Source: Streptomyces fradiae (GTDB lineage: Bacteria; Actinomycetota; Actinomycetes; Streptomycetales; Streptomycetaceae). Taken from it: a DNA stretch of 64,000 nucleotides. The position numbers were made by a program, and so were the translations under genes. The stretch spans positions 124,001 to 188,000 of the forward strand of contig NZ_CP065958.1 in NCBI RefSeq assembly GCF_041270065.1, written 5' to 3'. The notes beneath the pieces were generated by a model. That model was not told where the DNA came from, ran no database searches, and saw only the letters and a program-made list of their open reading frames with translations. Of the stretch, positions 1 to 7,618 are shown piece after piece; position 1 is the first letter of the stretch, and each line of letters opens with the position of its first letter.

Positions 1-198
1 GCGGGTGCCGGCGGCCCAGGCGGCCTGGGCGGTCCGGGCGGCGGCCGTCTTGGGGGCGGCCTTGGCCTCGGCCGTGGAGGTCGCGGCCCGGTCCTTCGCG
101 TCCAGGGGCTGGACGTCGGCCTGCGCGGGGGCGGCGATGGCGATCGTGGTGCCGACGACGGCGGCGACCGCGAGCGGGATTCTCAGCCGGCTCGACAT
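1..198 (-). CDS. N-terminus of a secreted protein (partial)
   Basis: The reverse strand from the ATG at 198 reads 66 codons without a stop and runs off the left edge. The N-terminus is a clear signal peptide: MSSRLRIPLAV, a hydrophobic Ala/Val/Ile stretch, then an APAQA cleavage site before DVQPLD. The next roughly 40 residues are rich in Ala, Thr and Lys and resemble the start of a propeptide or a low-complexity linker. The mature domain lies outside the window, so the family cannot be named. Export by Sec is inferred from the signal peptide; it could be a secreted peptidase or another exoenzyme, but nothing here decides. Confidence 0.7.
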   Translation of the reverse strand, partial: MSSRLRIPLAVAAVVGTTIAIAAPAQADVQPLDAKDRAATSTAEAKAAPKTAAARTAQAAWAAGTR

Positions 199-454
199 GC
201 TCGATATGTGGGAAAACAATGCGTCCTCCGATGACCCGGTGGCGCGGGTGGCGCCGGCCGGGCCCTGTGATGTGTGGGGTGGACGCAAGATCGCAGGCCG
301 CGGGAGCGGAGGGAAGGATTCTGCCCGCCATATCCCTTTCCGTTACCCATTGTTGATCTGACGGAACGCCATGTCAGGGACGTAAAGGGGCTGTTGGGGC
401 ATAGCGCCGCCGGTCGCGGAAATCCCCTCGGCCGCCGGCCGATCGTGGCGCAGA

Positions 455-835
455 ATGACCGCCATGCGGCTTCCCACTCCCCTGCACGTCCTCAACGAGG
501 GCCTCGCCCTCCTCCTGGAACTGGCGGCGCTCGCCGTCCTCGCGTGGTGGGGCTGGGCGAGCGCCGACCCCGTCGCTCTGCGACTCCTCCTCGCCGTCGC
601 GGCCCCCGCGGCCGCCGCCGTCCTCTGGGGCCTCTTCGCCGCCCCGAGGGCCCGTTTCCCTGTCCCCCTCCCGGCCGTCCTCACGGTCAAGGCCCTCGTC
701 TTCGGCGCGGCCACCCTCGCGCTCGCCGGCGTGGACCACCCCACCTGGGCGATCGCCTTCGGCGCGGTGGCCGTGGTGAACACGGCCCTGGCGACGGCGG
801 ACCGCCGGGCCGCGACGCACCGGAACCGGACCTGA
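455..835 (+). CDS. YrdB-like (DUF2568) small membrane protein
   Basis: This 126-residue protein has about four hydrophobic segments (a LALLLELAALAVLAWWGW helix, an Ala/Leu-rich helix around residues 42-62, and two more in the second half). The opening RLPTPLHVLNEGLALLLELA resembles the YrdB/DUF2568 family of small integral membrane proteins, whose function is unknown. The start is either the ATG at 455 or an in-frame ATG at 464 (MRLPTP). It stands alone and runs tail-to-tail into the MFS gene, with 23 bases between the two stops. The family call rests on length, topology and the N-terminal motif. Confidence 0.7.
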   Translation: MTAMRLPTPLHVLNEGLALLLELAALAVLAWWGWASADPVALRLLLAVAAPAAAAVLWGLFAAPRARFPVPLPAVLTVKALVFGAATLALAGVDHPTWAIAFGAVAVVNTALATADRRAATHRNRT

Positions 836-858
836 GGGAGGGCGGCCCGGCGTTCACC

Positions 859-2016
859 TCAGTGCGGCGCCCCGCGCCGGGCACCCTCCATTCGACGTGT
901 CGCCGCCCAGCAGGCCGGCGCGGCAGCGGCCAGGGCCGTGCTCGTCCAGAGGGCGGTCAGGGGGGTGGTCGTGTGGGTGGTGGTGGCAGCGGCCAGGAGG
1001 GGGCCTGCGAAGGCGCCGGTGTTGAGGGCGACGGTGGCGAAGGCGCCGGAGAGGGAGGGGGCGGCGGGGGCGAGGTGGAGGGTGCGGGTGACGAGGGTGG
1101 TGCCGAGGGCGAAGGAGAGGGCGCCCTGGGCCGCGGCGAGGAGGAAGAGGGGGACGGGGTACGCGCCGAGGGCGGCGGTGAGGGCCCAGCCGGCGGGCAG
1201 CGCGGCGAGGGCGAGGGGCAGGCGGAGGGTGGTGCGGCCGGCGGCGGTGACGCCGAGGAAGGCGCCGGCGCCGAAGGCAGCCAGGAGGCCGGGGACTGCG
1301 GCGGGCGGCAGTCCGGTGTGGTCGGTCGCGATGACGGCGAGGAAGGCGAAGCCGGCGAAGGTCGCGCCGTTGACGAGGGCGGCGATCGCGAGCGTGGCCC
1401 GCAGCGGGCGGGAGCGCAGCGCGGTGAGTTCGCGGCGCAGGGAGACGTTCGCGGGCCGGGCGGGCGGCCGATGGTCGGCGGGCGCGGGGCGCAGCACCAG
1501 GAGGAGCGCGGGCAGGCACAGGGCGGCGACCGCCCAGAAGGCCGCGCGCCAGCCGTACGCCGTGCCGAGCAGCGCGCCGGCCGGGACGCCGACGACGCAG
1601 GCCAGGGTGACGCCCGACAGCAGGAGCGCGGTGGCGCGCGCCCGGTGGGCGGCGGGGACGAGGGAGCCGGCGTGCGGGAGGGCCACGGCGAGGAAGCCGG
1701 CGTTGACGACGGCGGCGATCGCGCGGGTCGCGAAGAGGACGGCGAAGTCCGTGGTCAGCGCGCCCAGTACGTGGACGAGGACGAACGCGGCGAGGAAGCC
1801 GGCGAGGGCGGGGCGGCGGGGCCACCGGGCGCCGGCGGCGGCCATCAGGGGCGCGCTGATGATCATGCCCACCGCGTAGGCGGCGGTGAGCCCGGCCGCG
1901 GCCGCCGGGGAGACGTGGAGGTCGTGGGCGAGGTCCGGAACGAGCCCGGACAGCATGAACTCGGAGGTGCCCTGGGCGAACACGGCGAGCGCCAGGACAT
2001 GGAGGAAGAGAGGCAC
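859..2016 (-). CDS. MFS efflux pump, Cmx/CmrA chloramphenicol-exporter type
   Basis: This is a 385-residue 12-TM major facilitator protein starting at a GTG (2016). The N-terminus FAQGTSEFMLSGLVPDLA, the GLTAAYAVGMIISAPLM second helix and the RAIAAVVNAGFLAVALP segment are typical of the drug:H+ antiporter-1 subgroup that holds CmlR/Cmx/CmrA chloramphenicol exporters, and its length fits (about 390). It would expel an amphenicol or similar compound across the inner membrane, driven by protons. Related arabinose-efflux-like permeases look similar, so the substrate is inferred. The promoter side carries a 17-bp near-perfect tandem repeat (2215-2248). Confidence 0.8.
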   Translation of the reverse strand: MPLFLHVLALAVFAQGTSEFMLSGLVPDLAHDLHVSPAAAAGLTAAYAVGMIISAPLMAAAGARWPRRPALAGFLAAFVLVHVLGALTTDFAVLFATRAIAAVVNAGFLAVALPHAGSLVPAAHRARATALLLSGVTLACVVGVPAGALLGTAYGWRAAFWAVAALCLPALLLVLRPAPADHRPPARPANVSLRRELTALRSRPLRATLAIAALVNGATFAGFAFLAVIATDHTGLPPAAVPGLLAAFGAGAFLGVTAAGRTTLRLPLALAALPAGWALTAALGAYPVPLFLLAAAQGALSFALGTTLVTRTLHLAPAAPSLSGAFATVALNTGAFAGPLLAAATTTHTTTPLTALWTSTALAAAAPACWAATRRMEGARRGAPH

Positions 2017-2214
2017 GGAGACGGCTCCGGTGACGAGTGGTGGACGAGGGAGTTCTCTGTCCGGTCACTCGGGGCACGGGTCGGCGCGGCGGGCCGGGGA
2101 CCTCTGCGGTTCCGGCTCAGCCGTCGGTGCGCCGCCGGAGTCGAATGACCGGCGGCCCGGTTCTGTCCGACTCGGGGCTCGTCACCCGGCCGACGTTAGC
2201 CGGGGTGCCTCTCT

Positions 2215-2248
2215 TCCTCAACGGGTTTTCGTCCTCAACGGGATTTCG
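2215..2248. repeat. 17-bp tandem direct repeat upstream of the efflux gene
   Basis: Two adjacent copies, TCCTCAACGGGTTTTCG and TCCTCAACGGGATTTCG, differ at one base. They lie in the 242-base gap between the MFS gene (reverse strand, start 2016) and the end of the LppU-like gene (stop at 2259), on the promoter side of the MFS gene. They could be paired regulator sites or a slippage product. Confidence 0.6.
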
Positions 2249-2258
2249 CCCGGGCCCG

Positions 2259-2915
2259 TCAGGCCTTGGCGGCGCAGATCACGTCGTACGGGCGTCCGAT
2301 GGCGAGGGTGAGCCGCATGGGCTCGGTCGTGCCGGACGGGCAGGACTTGGCGTCCTTGACGAGGTCGAGGACCTTGTAGCCGCTGCCGGCGGCGGAGGTG
2401 CAGGCGATCTCCTGGGCGGTGTCCGTGATGCAGTCGCCCTTGACGAGCTGGCCGCCGCCGGCGCCCGCGTCACCGGGGTGGGTCGCGGAGAGGTTGCGTC
2501 CGCAGACCGTCTTGCTGGGCAGGCCGCCGCTCTTGTCGCTGCTCGAGCCGAAGGTGATCTTGACCTGGATGATGAGGTCGGTGCCGGCCGGGCACTGGAT
2601 GGCGTCCGGGAGGATGCTGGCCGGCATGACGGCGAGCGCCTTGAAGGTGGCGCCGGAGTCGCCGCAGTCCACGGCGTGGTAGCCGTCGGGCCGGTCGTCG
2701 GGGTCGGGGCCGCCGCAGTCGCCGACGTTCCAGGAGGCCTCCTTGTCCCCGGAGCCGCCCGCCGTGGAGGACGAGGACGAGGAGGAGCCCTTGTCGTCGA
2801 AGACCTTGGAGGCGCCGTAGCCGAGGCCGAGCATGACGACCAGGATCAGCAGCGCGGGCAGGCAGCCGCCCTTCCTCCGGGCGGGTGGCGGCGGGGTCTG
2901 GCTGGGCATGGCCAT
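2259..2915 (-). CDS. LppU/SCO3897-like membrane-anchored protein
   Basis: The ATG at 2915 is chosen because GAGGAG lies six bases upstream and the sequence then reads MAMPSQTPPPPARRKGG, a proline-rich positive cytoplasmic tip. A single TM helix follows (LPALLILVVMLGLGYGA), then a Ser-rich linker. The outer part has two repeats of the pattern GDC...VDC/IAC...FKAL/YKVL, with paired cysteines, as in the actinobacterial LppU-type family (one TM followed by duplicated GDC modules). Length is 218 residues. The function of the family is not known. A longer open frame upstream to 3092 lacks a good ribosome site. Confidence 0.72.
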   Translation of the reverse strand: MAMPSQTPPPPARRKGGCLPALLILVVMLGLGYGASKVFDDKGSSSSSSSTAGGSGDKEASWNVGDCGGPDPDDRPDGYHAVDCGDSGATFKALAVMPASILPDAIQCPAGTDLIIQVKITFGSSSDKSGGLPSKTVCGRNLSATHPGDAGAGGGQLVKGDCITDTAQEIACTSAAGSGYKVLDLVKDAKSCPSGTTEPMRLTLAIGRPYDVICAAKA

Positions 2916-3088
2916 GGGGGCTCCTCGTGGTTCCGGACGGTACGGGGGACGGTGCGCCGGACCGGCCCACGGGGCTGAGCGGTCACGTCGATCCGTCGCG
3001 TGTCCCCCGGTCGCCCCCGGCGCAACCACGGGGACGCGCTGTGTCCATGCCATGGTTCCGCTTCGCAGCCCCCAAACGCCCGCGCCCG

Positions 3089-4000
3089 TCACACCGGTTC
3101 GGCGAGTTCCGCCAGCACCTCCGTCACGGCCTTCACCGACGCCTCCGAGGCGGGGAGCAGCGGCAGGCGTACGTCGGGCGTGGGAATGCGGCCCTGGGCG
3201 TGGAGGACGGCCTTGACGACGGCGGGGTTGGGCTCGGCGAAGAGGAGGGTGGAAAGGCGGGCGAGGTGGTGGCCGAGGGCGCGGGCGCGGGGGATGTCGC
3301 CGGTGTGCCAGGCCTCGGCGAGGGCGGCGAAGCGGTCGGTGGCCAGGTGGGCGGAGGCCAGGATGCCGCCGGTGGCGCCGAGGGCGAGCAGGGGTGAGAC
3401 GAAGGCGTCGTCGCCGGCGAGGACGGCGAAGTCGTCGGGGAGGTCGCCGAGGAGGGCGACGGTGTCCTGGTCGACGCCGCCGACGGCGTGCTTGACGCCG
3501 ATGACACCGGGGAGCGCGCCGAGGGCGCGGAGGGTGGCGGCGTCGAGCGACCGGCCGGTGCGGTACGGGATGTGATAGACGATCAGCGGTACGGGGCTTT
3601 CGGCGGCGAGCCGTTCGAAGTGGGCGAGCACGCCCTCGGGTGAGGGGCGTACGAAGGCGGGGACGATCACCAGGGCGGCGGCGATCTCGGGCCGGCCGGC
3701 CAGTGCGGCGAGTTCCCGCGCGGCCGCCGCGGTCGCGCCGCTGCCCGCGCCGACGATCAGCGGGGCGCCGCGCCGGCGGCAGACCCGCGCGCAGGTGTCG
3801 ATGACCGCGGCGCGCTCCTCCGGGTCGAGGGCGCCGACCTCGCCGGTGGTGCCGAGTGCGACGATGCCGGCCGCCCCGCCGTCGAGGACGGAGTGCGCGA
3901 GGGCGTCGAGCGCGTCGAGGTCGGGGCGCCCGTCGGCGCCGAAGGGGGTGACGAGGGGGACGTGGATGCCGCGCGGGGTGAAGGGGAGGTCCTGTGCCAT
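3089..4000 (-). CDS. Dihydrodipicolinate synthase family lyase/aldolase
   Basis: This 303-residue TIM-barrel protein carries the family motifs: GTTGEVG (Thr-Thr-Gly-Glu), the tyrosine in YHIPYRTG, and the Schiff-base lysine in VIGVKHA. The family condenses or splits pyruvate-containing keto acids; members make dihydrodipicolinate for lysine synthesis or cleave sialic acid and keto-deoxy-sugar acids. The ATG at 4000 has GAAGG six bases upstream. It is divergent from a LysR gene 72 bases away, which suggests inducible catabolic use rather than housekeeping lysine synthesis, although a dapA paralogue remains possible. Confidence 0.8.
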   Translation of the reverse strand: MAQDLPFTPRGIHVPLVTPFGADGRPDLDALDALAHSVLDGGAAGIVALGTTGEVGALDPEERAAVIDTCARVCRRRGAPLIVGAGSGATAAAARELAALAGRPEIAAALVIVPAFVRPSPEGVLAHFERLAAESPVPLIVYHIPYRTGRSLDAATLRALGALPGVIGVKHAVGGVDQDTVALLGDLPDDFAVLAGDDAFVSPLLALGATGGILASAHLATDRFAALAEAWHTGDIPRARALGHHLARLSTLLFAEPNPAVVKAVLHAQGRIPTPDVRLPLLPASEASVKAVTEVLAELAEPV

Positions 4001-4037
4001 GCCTTCGAGGGTGCGGTGCGTCGAACCCTCAGGTCCA

Positions 4038-4058
4038 GTTCGCTTTTCCGATGCGAAC
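4038..4058. promoter_or_regulatory. Probable LysR operator
   Basis: GTTCGC (4038-4043), nine bases, then GCGAAC (4053-4058) form a perfect 6-bp inverted repeat in the 72-base gap between the divergent dapA-like and LysR genes. It contains the T-N11-A layout usual for LysR-type sites. The position would allow repression of lysR and activation of the target. Confidence 0.5.
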
Positions 4059-4072
4059 CGTAAGCTGTGCTG

Positions 4073-5005
4073 ATGCTTGATGTACGACGTCTGCGCCTGC
4101 TGCGCGAACTGGCCCTGCGCGGCACCATCGCCGCCGTGGCCGAGGCCCTGTCCTTCACCCCGTCCGCCGTGTCCCAGCAGCTCGCGACCCTGGAGCGGGA
4201 GGCGGGGGTGCCGCTGCTCGAACGCTCGGGGCGCGGCGTACGGCTCACGCCCGCCGGCGAGAACCTGGTGCGGCACGCGGAAGCGGTCCTCGAACGGCTG
4301 GAGCGGGCGGCGGCGGAACTGGCCGAGGCCCGGCACGGCCCGGCCGGCCCGCTGCGGATCGGCGCGTTCCCGACCGCGACACGGTCGATCGTGCCGGCGG
4401 CCCTCACGCGCCTCGCGGTGCGCCACCCCGCCCTGGAACCGATGGTCTCGGAGACGGACCCGGCGGGCGCGGCGCACGCGCTGCGTGCCGGAGACCTGGA
4501 CGTGGCGCTGATCCACGACTACGACCTGGTCCCCGCGCCGCTGGAGCCCGGGCTCGCGGCGACGCCCCTGTGCCAGGAGGAGATGTACCTGGCGTCCTCC
4601 GCCCCCGCGCAAGCGACTGAGAAGGCCGAGGAGGCCGAGGAGGCCGACGGGCTCGCGGTGCTCGCGCTCTGGCGGGACGCGCCGTGGATCATGCCGGGCC
4701 CGGACACCCTGTGCCGGGCGGTGACCGAACAGATGTGCCGGGCCGCCGGGTTCGTGCCCCGGGTGCGGCACCAGGTGGACGAGTTCGCGACCGTCCTGGC
4801 CTTCGTCGCGGCCGGTCAAGGGGTGGCCGTGGTCCCGCAGTTGGGGGCGGTGGACCCGCCGCCCGGGGTGTGCCTGACGTCGCTGCCGGTGCGCCGCAGG
4901 ACCCGGATCGCCTTCCGCAGCGGCGCCGGACCGCATCCGGCGGTGGCCGCGCTGGCCCTGGCCCTGCGCGAGTCGGTGCCGGAGCGGCTCGACACCCCGG
5001 GCTAG
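4073..5005 (+). CDS. LysR-family transcriptional regulator
   Basis: The 310-residue protein begins MLDVRRLRLLRELALRG and has the LysR winged HTH in residues 1-60 (AEALSFTPSAVSQQLATLER), followed by an effector-binding domain starting near GPLRIGAFPTATRS. A short Glu/Ala insertion (ATEKAEEAEEADG) sits in the effector domain. The ATG at 4073 is preferred over an in-frame GTG at 4067. It is divergent from the dapA-like gene, and a palindrome lies between them, so it most likely controls that gene in response to the substrate. Confidence 0.85.
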   Translation: MLDVRRLRLLRELALRGTIAAVAEALSFTPSAVSQQLATLEREAGVPLLERSGRGVRLTPAGENLVRHAEAVLERLERAAAELAEARHGPAGPLRIGAFPTATRSIVPAALTRLAVRHPALEPMVSETDPAGAAHALRAGDLDVALIHDYDLVPAPLEPGLAATPLCQEEMYLASSAPAQATEKAEEAEEADGLAVLALWRDAPWIMPGPDTLCRAVTEQMCRAAGFVPRVRHQVDEFATVLAFVAAGQGVAVVPQLGAVDPPPGVCLTSLPVRRRTRIAFRSGAGPHPAVAALALALRESVPERLDTPG

Positions 5006-5156
5006 CCGAACGGCACGGACGGGCCGGCCCCGGCCCCGTACCGTAGACCCGGAATCCGCCGGTCCGGACGAGACACGGACACACGGACACACGAACGCAC
5101 GGATCGGCGGAGGATCGGACACGAACCGGCCCGACGGCCGGAGGGGAGCGGGACGC

Positions 5157-6053
5157 ATGACGGAACGGGGCGGGGACGCGGAGGCGTTCGACACGGGGGC
5201 CGAGGCGTGGCGGGAGTGGCAGGAGGAGCCGTGGGGGCGGCTGCGGTACGCCGTGGCCGAGGCCAATCTCGCCCGCCATCTGGCAGCGGCGCGGCCGGCC
5301 CCCGAAGCCGCCCCGTCAGGCGGGGCGTTGCGGGTCCTCGACCTCGGCGGCGGGGACGGCGGTGACGCGCTTCGGCTCGCCGCGCGCGGCCATCACGTCA
5401 CGCTCGTCGACTACGCGCCCGCCATGCTGGCGACCGCCGCGCGCCGGGCCGTACGGGCCGGGCTCGCCGACCGGATCGTGTGCGTGGCGGCGGATGTCAC
5501 CGCGCTGCCCGCCGAGTTGGCGGCCGGCGGCTTCGACCTCGTCCTGCTGCACGCCGTGCTGCCGTACGCCTGCGACACCGCCGGCACGCTCGGGGTGGCG
5601 CTCGGAGCGGCCCGGGAGGGCGGGCTCGTGTCGGTGATCGCGATGAACCGGCACTCCGAGCCGCTGCGCGCGGCGGTGCGCACGATGGACCCGGACGGCG
5701 TGCTCGCGGCGCTCGACGCCGAGACCGTGCACACCGACCTGTTCGACGCGGAGCTGCGGCTGCACACCGAGGAGGAGCTGGACGCGGCCCTGCGGGCGCT
5801 GGGCTGCGCCGAGGTGCACCCGTACGGGATCCGGGTGTTCTGCGACTACATCCCGGACGACGCCGTCAAGTTCGACCCCGCCTATTACGCGCGGCTCGAA
5901 CGCCTGGAGATCGCGACGGCCGGCCGCGCGCCGTACCGGCACACCGCCCGGCTGCTGCACCTCGTCGCCGTGCGGGGTACGGGCGAGGCCGGCGCGACGG
6001 GCGGCCGGGGTCAGAGCAGGTCGGGTTCGGCGAACAGCGCCCCGACCCAGTAG
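5157..6053 (+). CDS. Class I SAM-dependent methyltransferase
   Basis: This is a 298-residue Rossmann methyltransferase. The SAM motif I is LRVLDLGGGDGGDALRLAA (about residues 58-76), followed by the acidic motif-II position in VTLVDYAPAML and motif IV in FDLVLLHAVLPY. The substrate is unknown; the layout resembles SmtA/CmoA-like small-molecule or tRNA methyltransferases. GGGGAG precedes the ATG. The last 43 bases overlap the convergent kinase gene, so the C-terminal tail (after about residue 270, Gly/Ser-rich) is probably dispensable. Confidence 0.8.
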   Translation: MTERGGDAEAFDTGAEAWREWQEEPWGRLRYAVAEANLARHLAAARPAPEAAPSGGALRVLDLGGGDGGDALRLAARGHHVTLVDYAPAMLATAARRAVRAGLADRIVCVAADVTALPAELAAGGFDLVLLHAVLPYACDTAGTLGVALGAAREGGLVSVIAMNRHSEPLRAAVRTMDPDGVLAALDAETVHTDLFDAELRLHTEEELDAALRALGCAEVHPYGIRVFCDYIPDDAVKFDPAYYARLERLEIATAGRAPYRHTARLLHLVAVRGTGEAGATGGRGQSRSGSANSAPTQ

Positions 6054-7069
6054 GCGCTCGCCTCGTGGCAGTCGGCGGCCGGGGTGCCGGGGAAGAGCCG
6101 GAACCAGCTCACCGCGCGCGAGAGCGCCGCGAGCCGGACGGCGAGGGTCGCGGCGCGGCTCAGCTCCGGCAGCGGGATCCCGATGTCGGTCCAGGGCTCC
6201 AGATACGCCTCGCGGACGGCGGTGACGGACTCGGGGCCGTACCGTTCGCGCACGTCCCTGGCCGGTACGAGAAGGCTGGCGAAGGGGTGGGCGACGGCGG
6301 CGTCGCCCCAGTCGAAGAAGGTGAAGCGGCCGGCGGCGGGGGTGAGCACCTGGCCGTCGTGCAGGTCGCTGTGATCGAGCGAGTCGGGGATGCCGAAGGT
6401 GTCGAGCTCGGCGCACCAGTCGAGCAGCCGCGGCCGCCCGGCGCGCAGGGCACGGCGGGTGTCGGGGGCGAGGGTCGGGTTGGTCTCGACGAGGCCGTCG
6501 AAGATCCGCGGCAGGTCGGCGGTACGGGCGCCGGGCACGCCGAGCTCCGTCATACCGTCGGCGTACGGGGTGAGCGCGCGCTGCATCCGCGCGTACTGGC
6601 CGACCGCCGTGAGCCAGTCGGCCCGCCCGGCCTCGCCCCGGTCGAGGGCGCCGCGCAGCAGCGGCCCGCCGTCGGGCCAGAGGGACCAGCCGCGTGCGGC
6701 GTCGACCGCGAGCGGGGTCATCACGTGGTCGGGCACCCAGGCGGCGAGCGCGCCGCCGAGGCCGGCCTCGAACCCCGCGGCCGGGGCGCTCGCCTTGAAC
6801 CAGACGGCGTCGCGCTCGCCGGGACCTGTGCGGAAGCGGACCAGGATCGACCAGGGACGGACGCGCGCCTCGCGCGGGCCCGTCTCGGTCAGCCCGTGCC
6901 GGGCGAGGTGCCCCGTCGCCCAGCCCAGCGCATCGGCACGCCAGCCGGCCCGCTCCCAGGGTGTGACCGCGTCGCCGAACCGGCCCCGGTCGACGCTGGT
7001 GGGCGGGGGCGCGGGCGCAGCCCCCGTAGCCGCTCCGGGGCCGGGACAGGTTTCCGCCTCACTGTGCAT
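6011..7069 (-). CDS. APH-like phosphotransferase
   Basis: A 352-residue protein of the aminoglycoside/choline kinase fold. The catalytic loop SLDHSDLHDGQVL matches the HxD-x4-N/Q pattern, and FFDWGDA supplies the metal-binding DxD equivalent. The N-terminal lobe contains ILVRFRTGPGERDAVWFKASA. The ATG at 7069 (MHSEAET) is favoured; the open frame extends further upstream without support. Such proteins phosphorylate small molecules (aminoglycosides, homoserine, macrolides); the substrate here is not predictable. It converges on and overlaps the methyltransferase gene. Confidence 0.78.
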   Translation of the reverse strand: MHSEAETCPGPGAATGAAPAPPPTSVDRGRFGDAVTPWERAGWRADALGWATGHLARHGLTETGPREARVRPWSILVRFRTGPGERDAVWFKASAPAAGFEAGLGGALAAWVPDHVMTPLAVDAARGWSLWPDGGPLLRGALDRGEAGRADWLTAVGQYARMQRALTPYADGMTELGVPGARTADLPRIFDGLVETNPTLAPDTRRALRAGRPRLLDWCAELDTFGIPDSLDHSDLHDGQVLTPAAGRFTFFDWGDAAVAHPFASLLVPARDVRERYGPESVTAVREAYLEPWTDIGIPLPELSRAATLAVRLAALSRAVSWFRLFPGTPAADCHEASAYWVGALFAEPDLL

Positions 7070-7149
7070 CCGGCGATTGCACCACCGGGTACGGGGCGGC
7101 TGCACCCGGTTTTACGGCGGCGGCCCGCCCGGCGGAGCAGCGACGCGGG

Positions 7150-7560
7150 TCAGTCGCGGTCGGCGGCGCGGGCGGCCTTCTCGGCCTTCTCGGCGCGCAT
7201 CTCCTTGATGCGGACGTTGTCCTTGCGGACCTCGGCCTGGGTGGCGCGCTCCTTCTGGAGCCACTCCGGGTTCTCGGCCTTGAGGGCCTCGATCTGCTCG
7301 GTGGTGAGCGCCTCGGTGACGCCGCCGCGGGCGAGGCCGGAGATGGAGATGCCCAGCTTGGCCGCCACGACGGGGCGGGGGTGGGGGCCGTCGCGGCGCA
7401 GGTCGCGCAGCCACTCCGGCGGGTCGGTCTGGAGGGCGTTGAGCTCGGCGCGGGTGACGGAACCCTCGCGGAAATCGGCGGGGGTGGCGTCGAGGTAGAC
7501 GCCCAGCTTCTTCGCCGCGGTGGCGGGCTTCATGGTCTGGGCGTTCTGGTGCTGCGTCAT
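7150..7560 (-). CDS. DUF5997 family protein with an internal 50-residue duplication
   Basis: A 136-residue actinobacterial protein of unknown function. It holds two copies of a module at an exact offset of 50 residues: KLG at 18-20 and 68-70, Thr36/Thr86, Ala-Leu 42-43/92-93 and PEWL at 48-51/98-101, with 12 of 45 ungapped positions identical. Each module reads like a helix-turn-helix or small helical hairpin. The tail (102-136) is a charged, probably coiled-coil helix rich in Lys, Arg, Glu and Ala. It is divergent from a LysR effector-domain protein that lacks an HTH, 58 bases away, which suggests a functional pairing. Confidence 0.78.
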   Translation of the reverse strand: MTQHQNAQTMKPATAAKKLGVYLDATPADFREGSVTRAELNALQTDPPEWLRDLRRDGPHPRPVVAAKLGISISGLARGGVTEALTTEQIEALKAENPEWLQKERATQAEVRKDNVRIKEMRAEKAEKAARAADRD

Positions 7561-7618
7561 GCCGACAAGAATATCGGGCAGGTGCGCGGCCGCCGACCAC
7601 GGCCGGTAATCTGGCCTG

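Noticed and set aside
274..2148. A 624-codon forward frame
   Set aside because: It is antisense to the MFS gene and made of Gly/Glu/Arg runs without domain signatures.
3089..5266. One long reverse frame covering the dapA-like gene and the LysR region
   Set aside because: The part above 4000 is antisense to LysR, and a good ribosome site marks the ATG at 4000.
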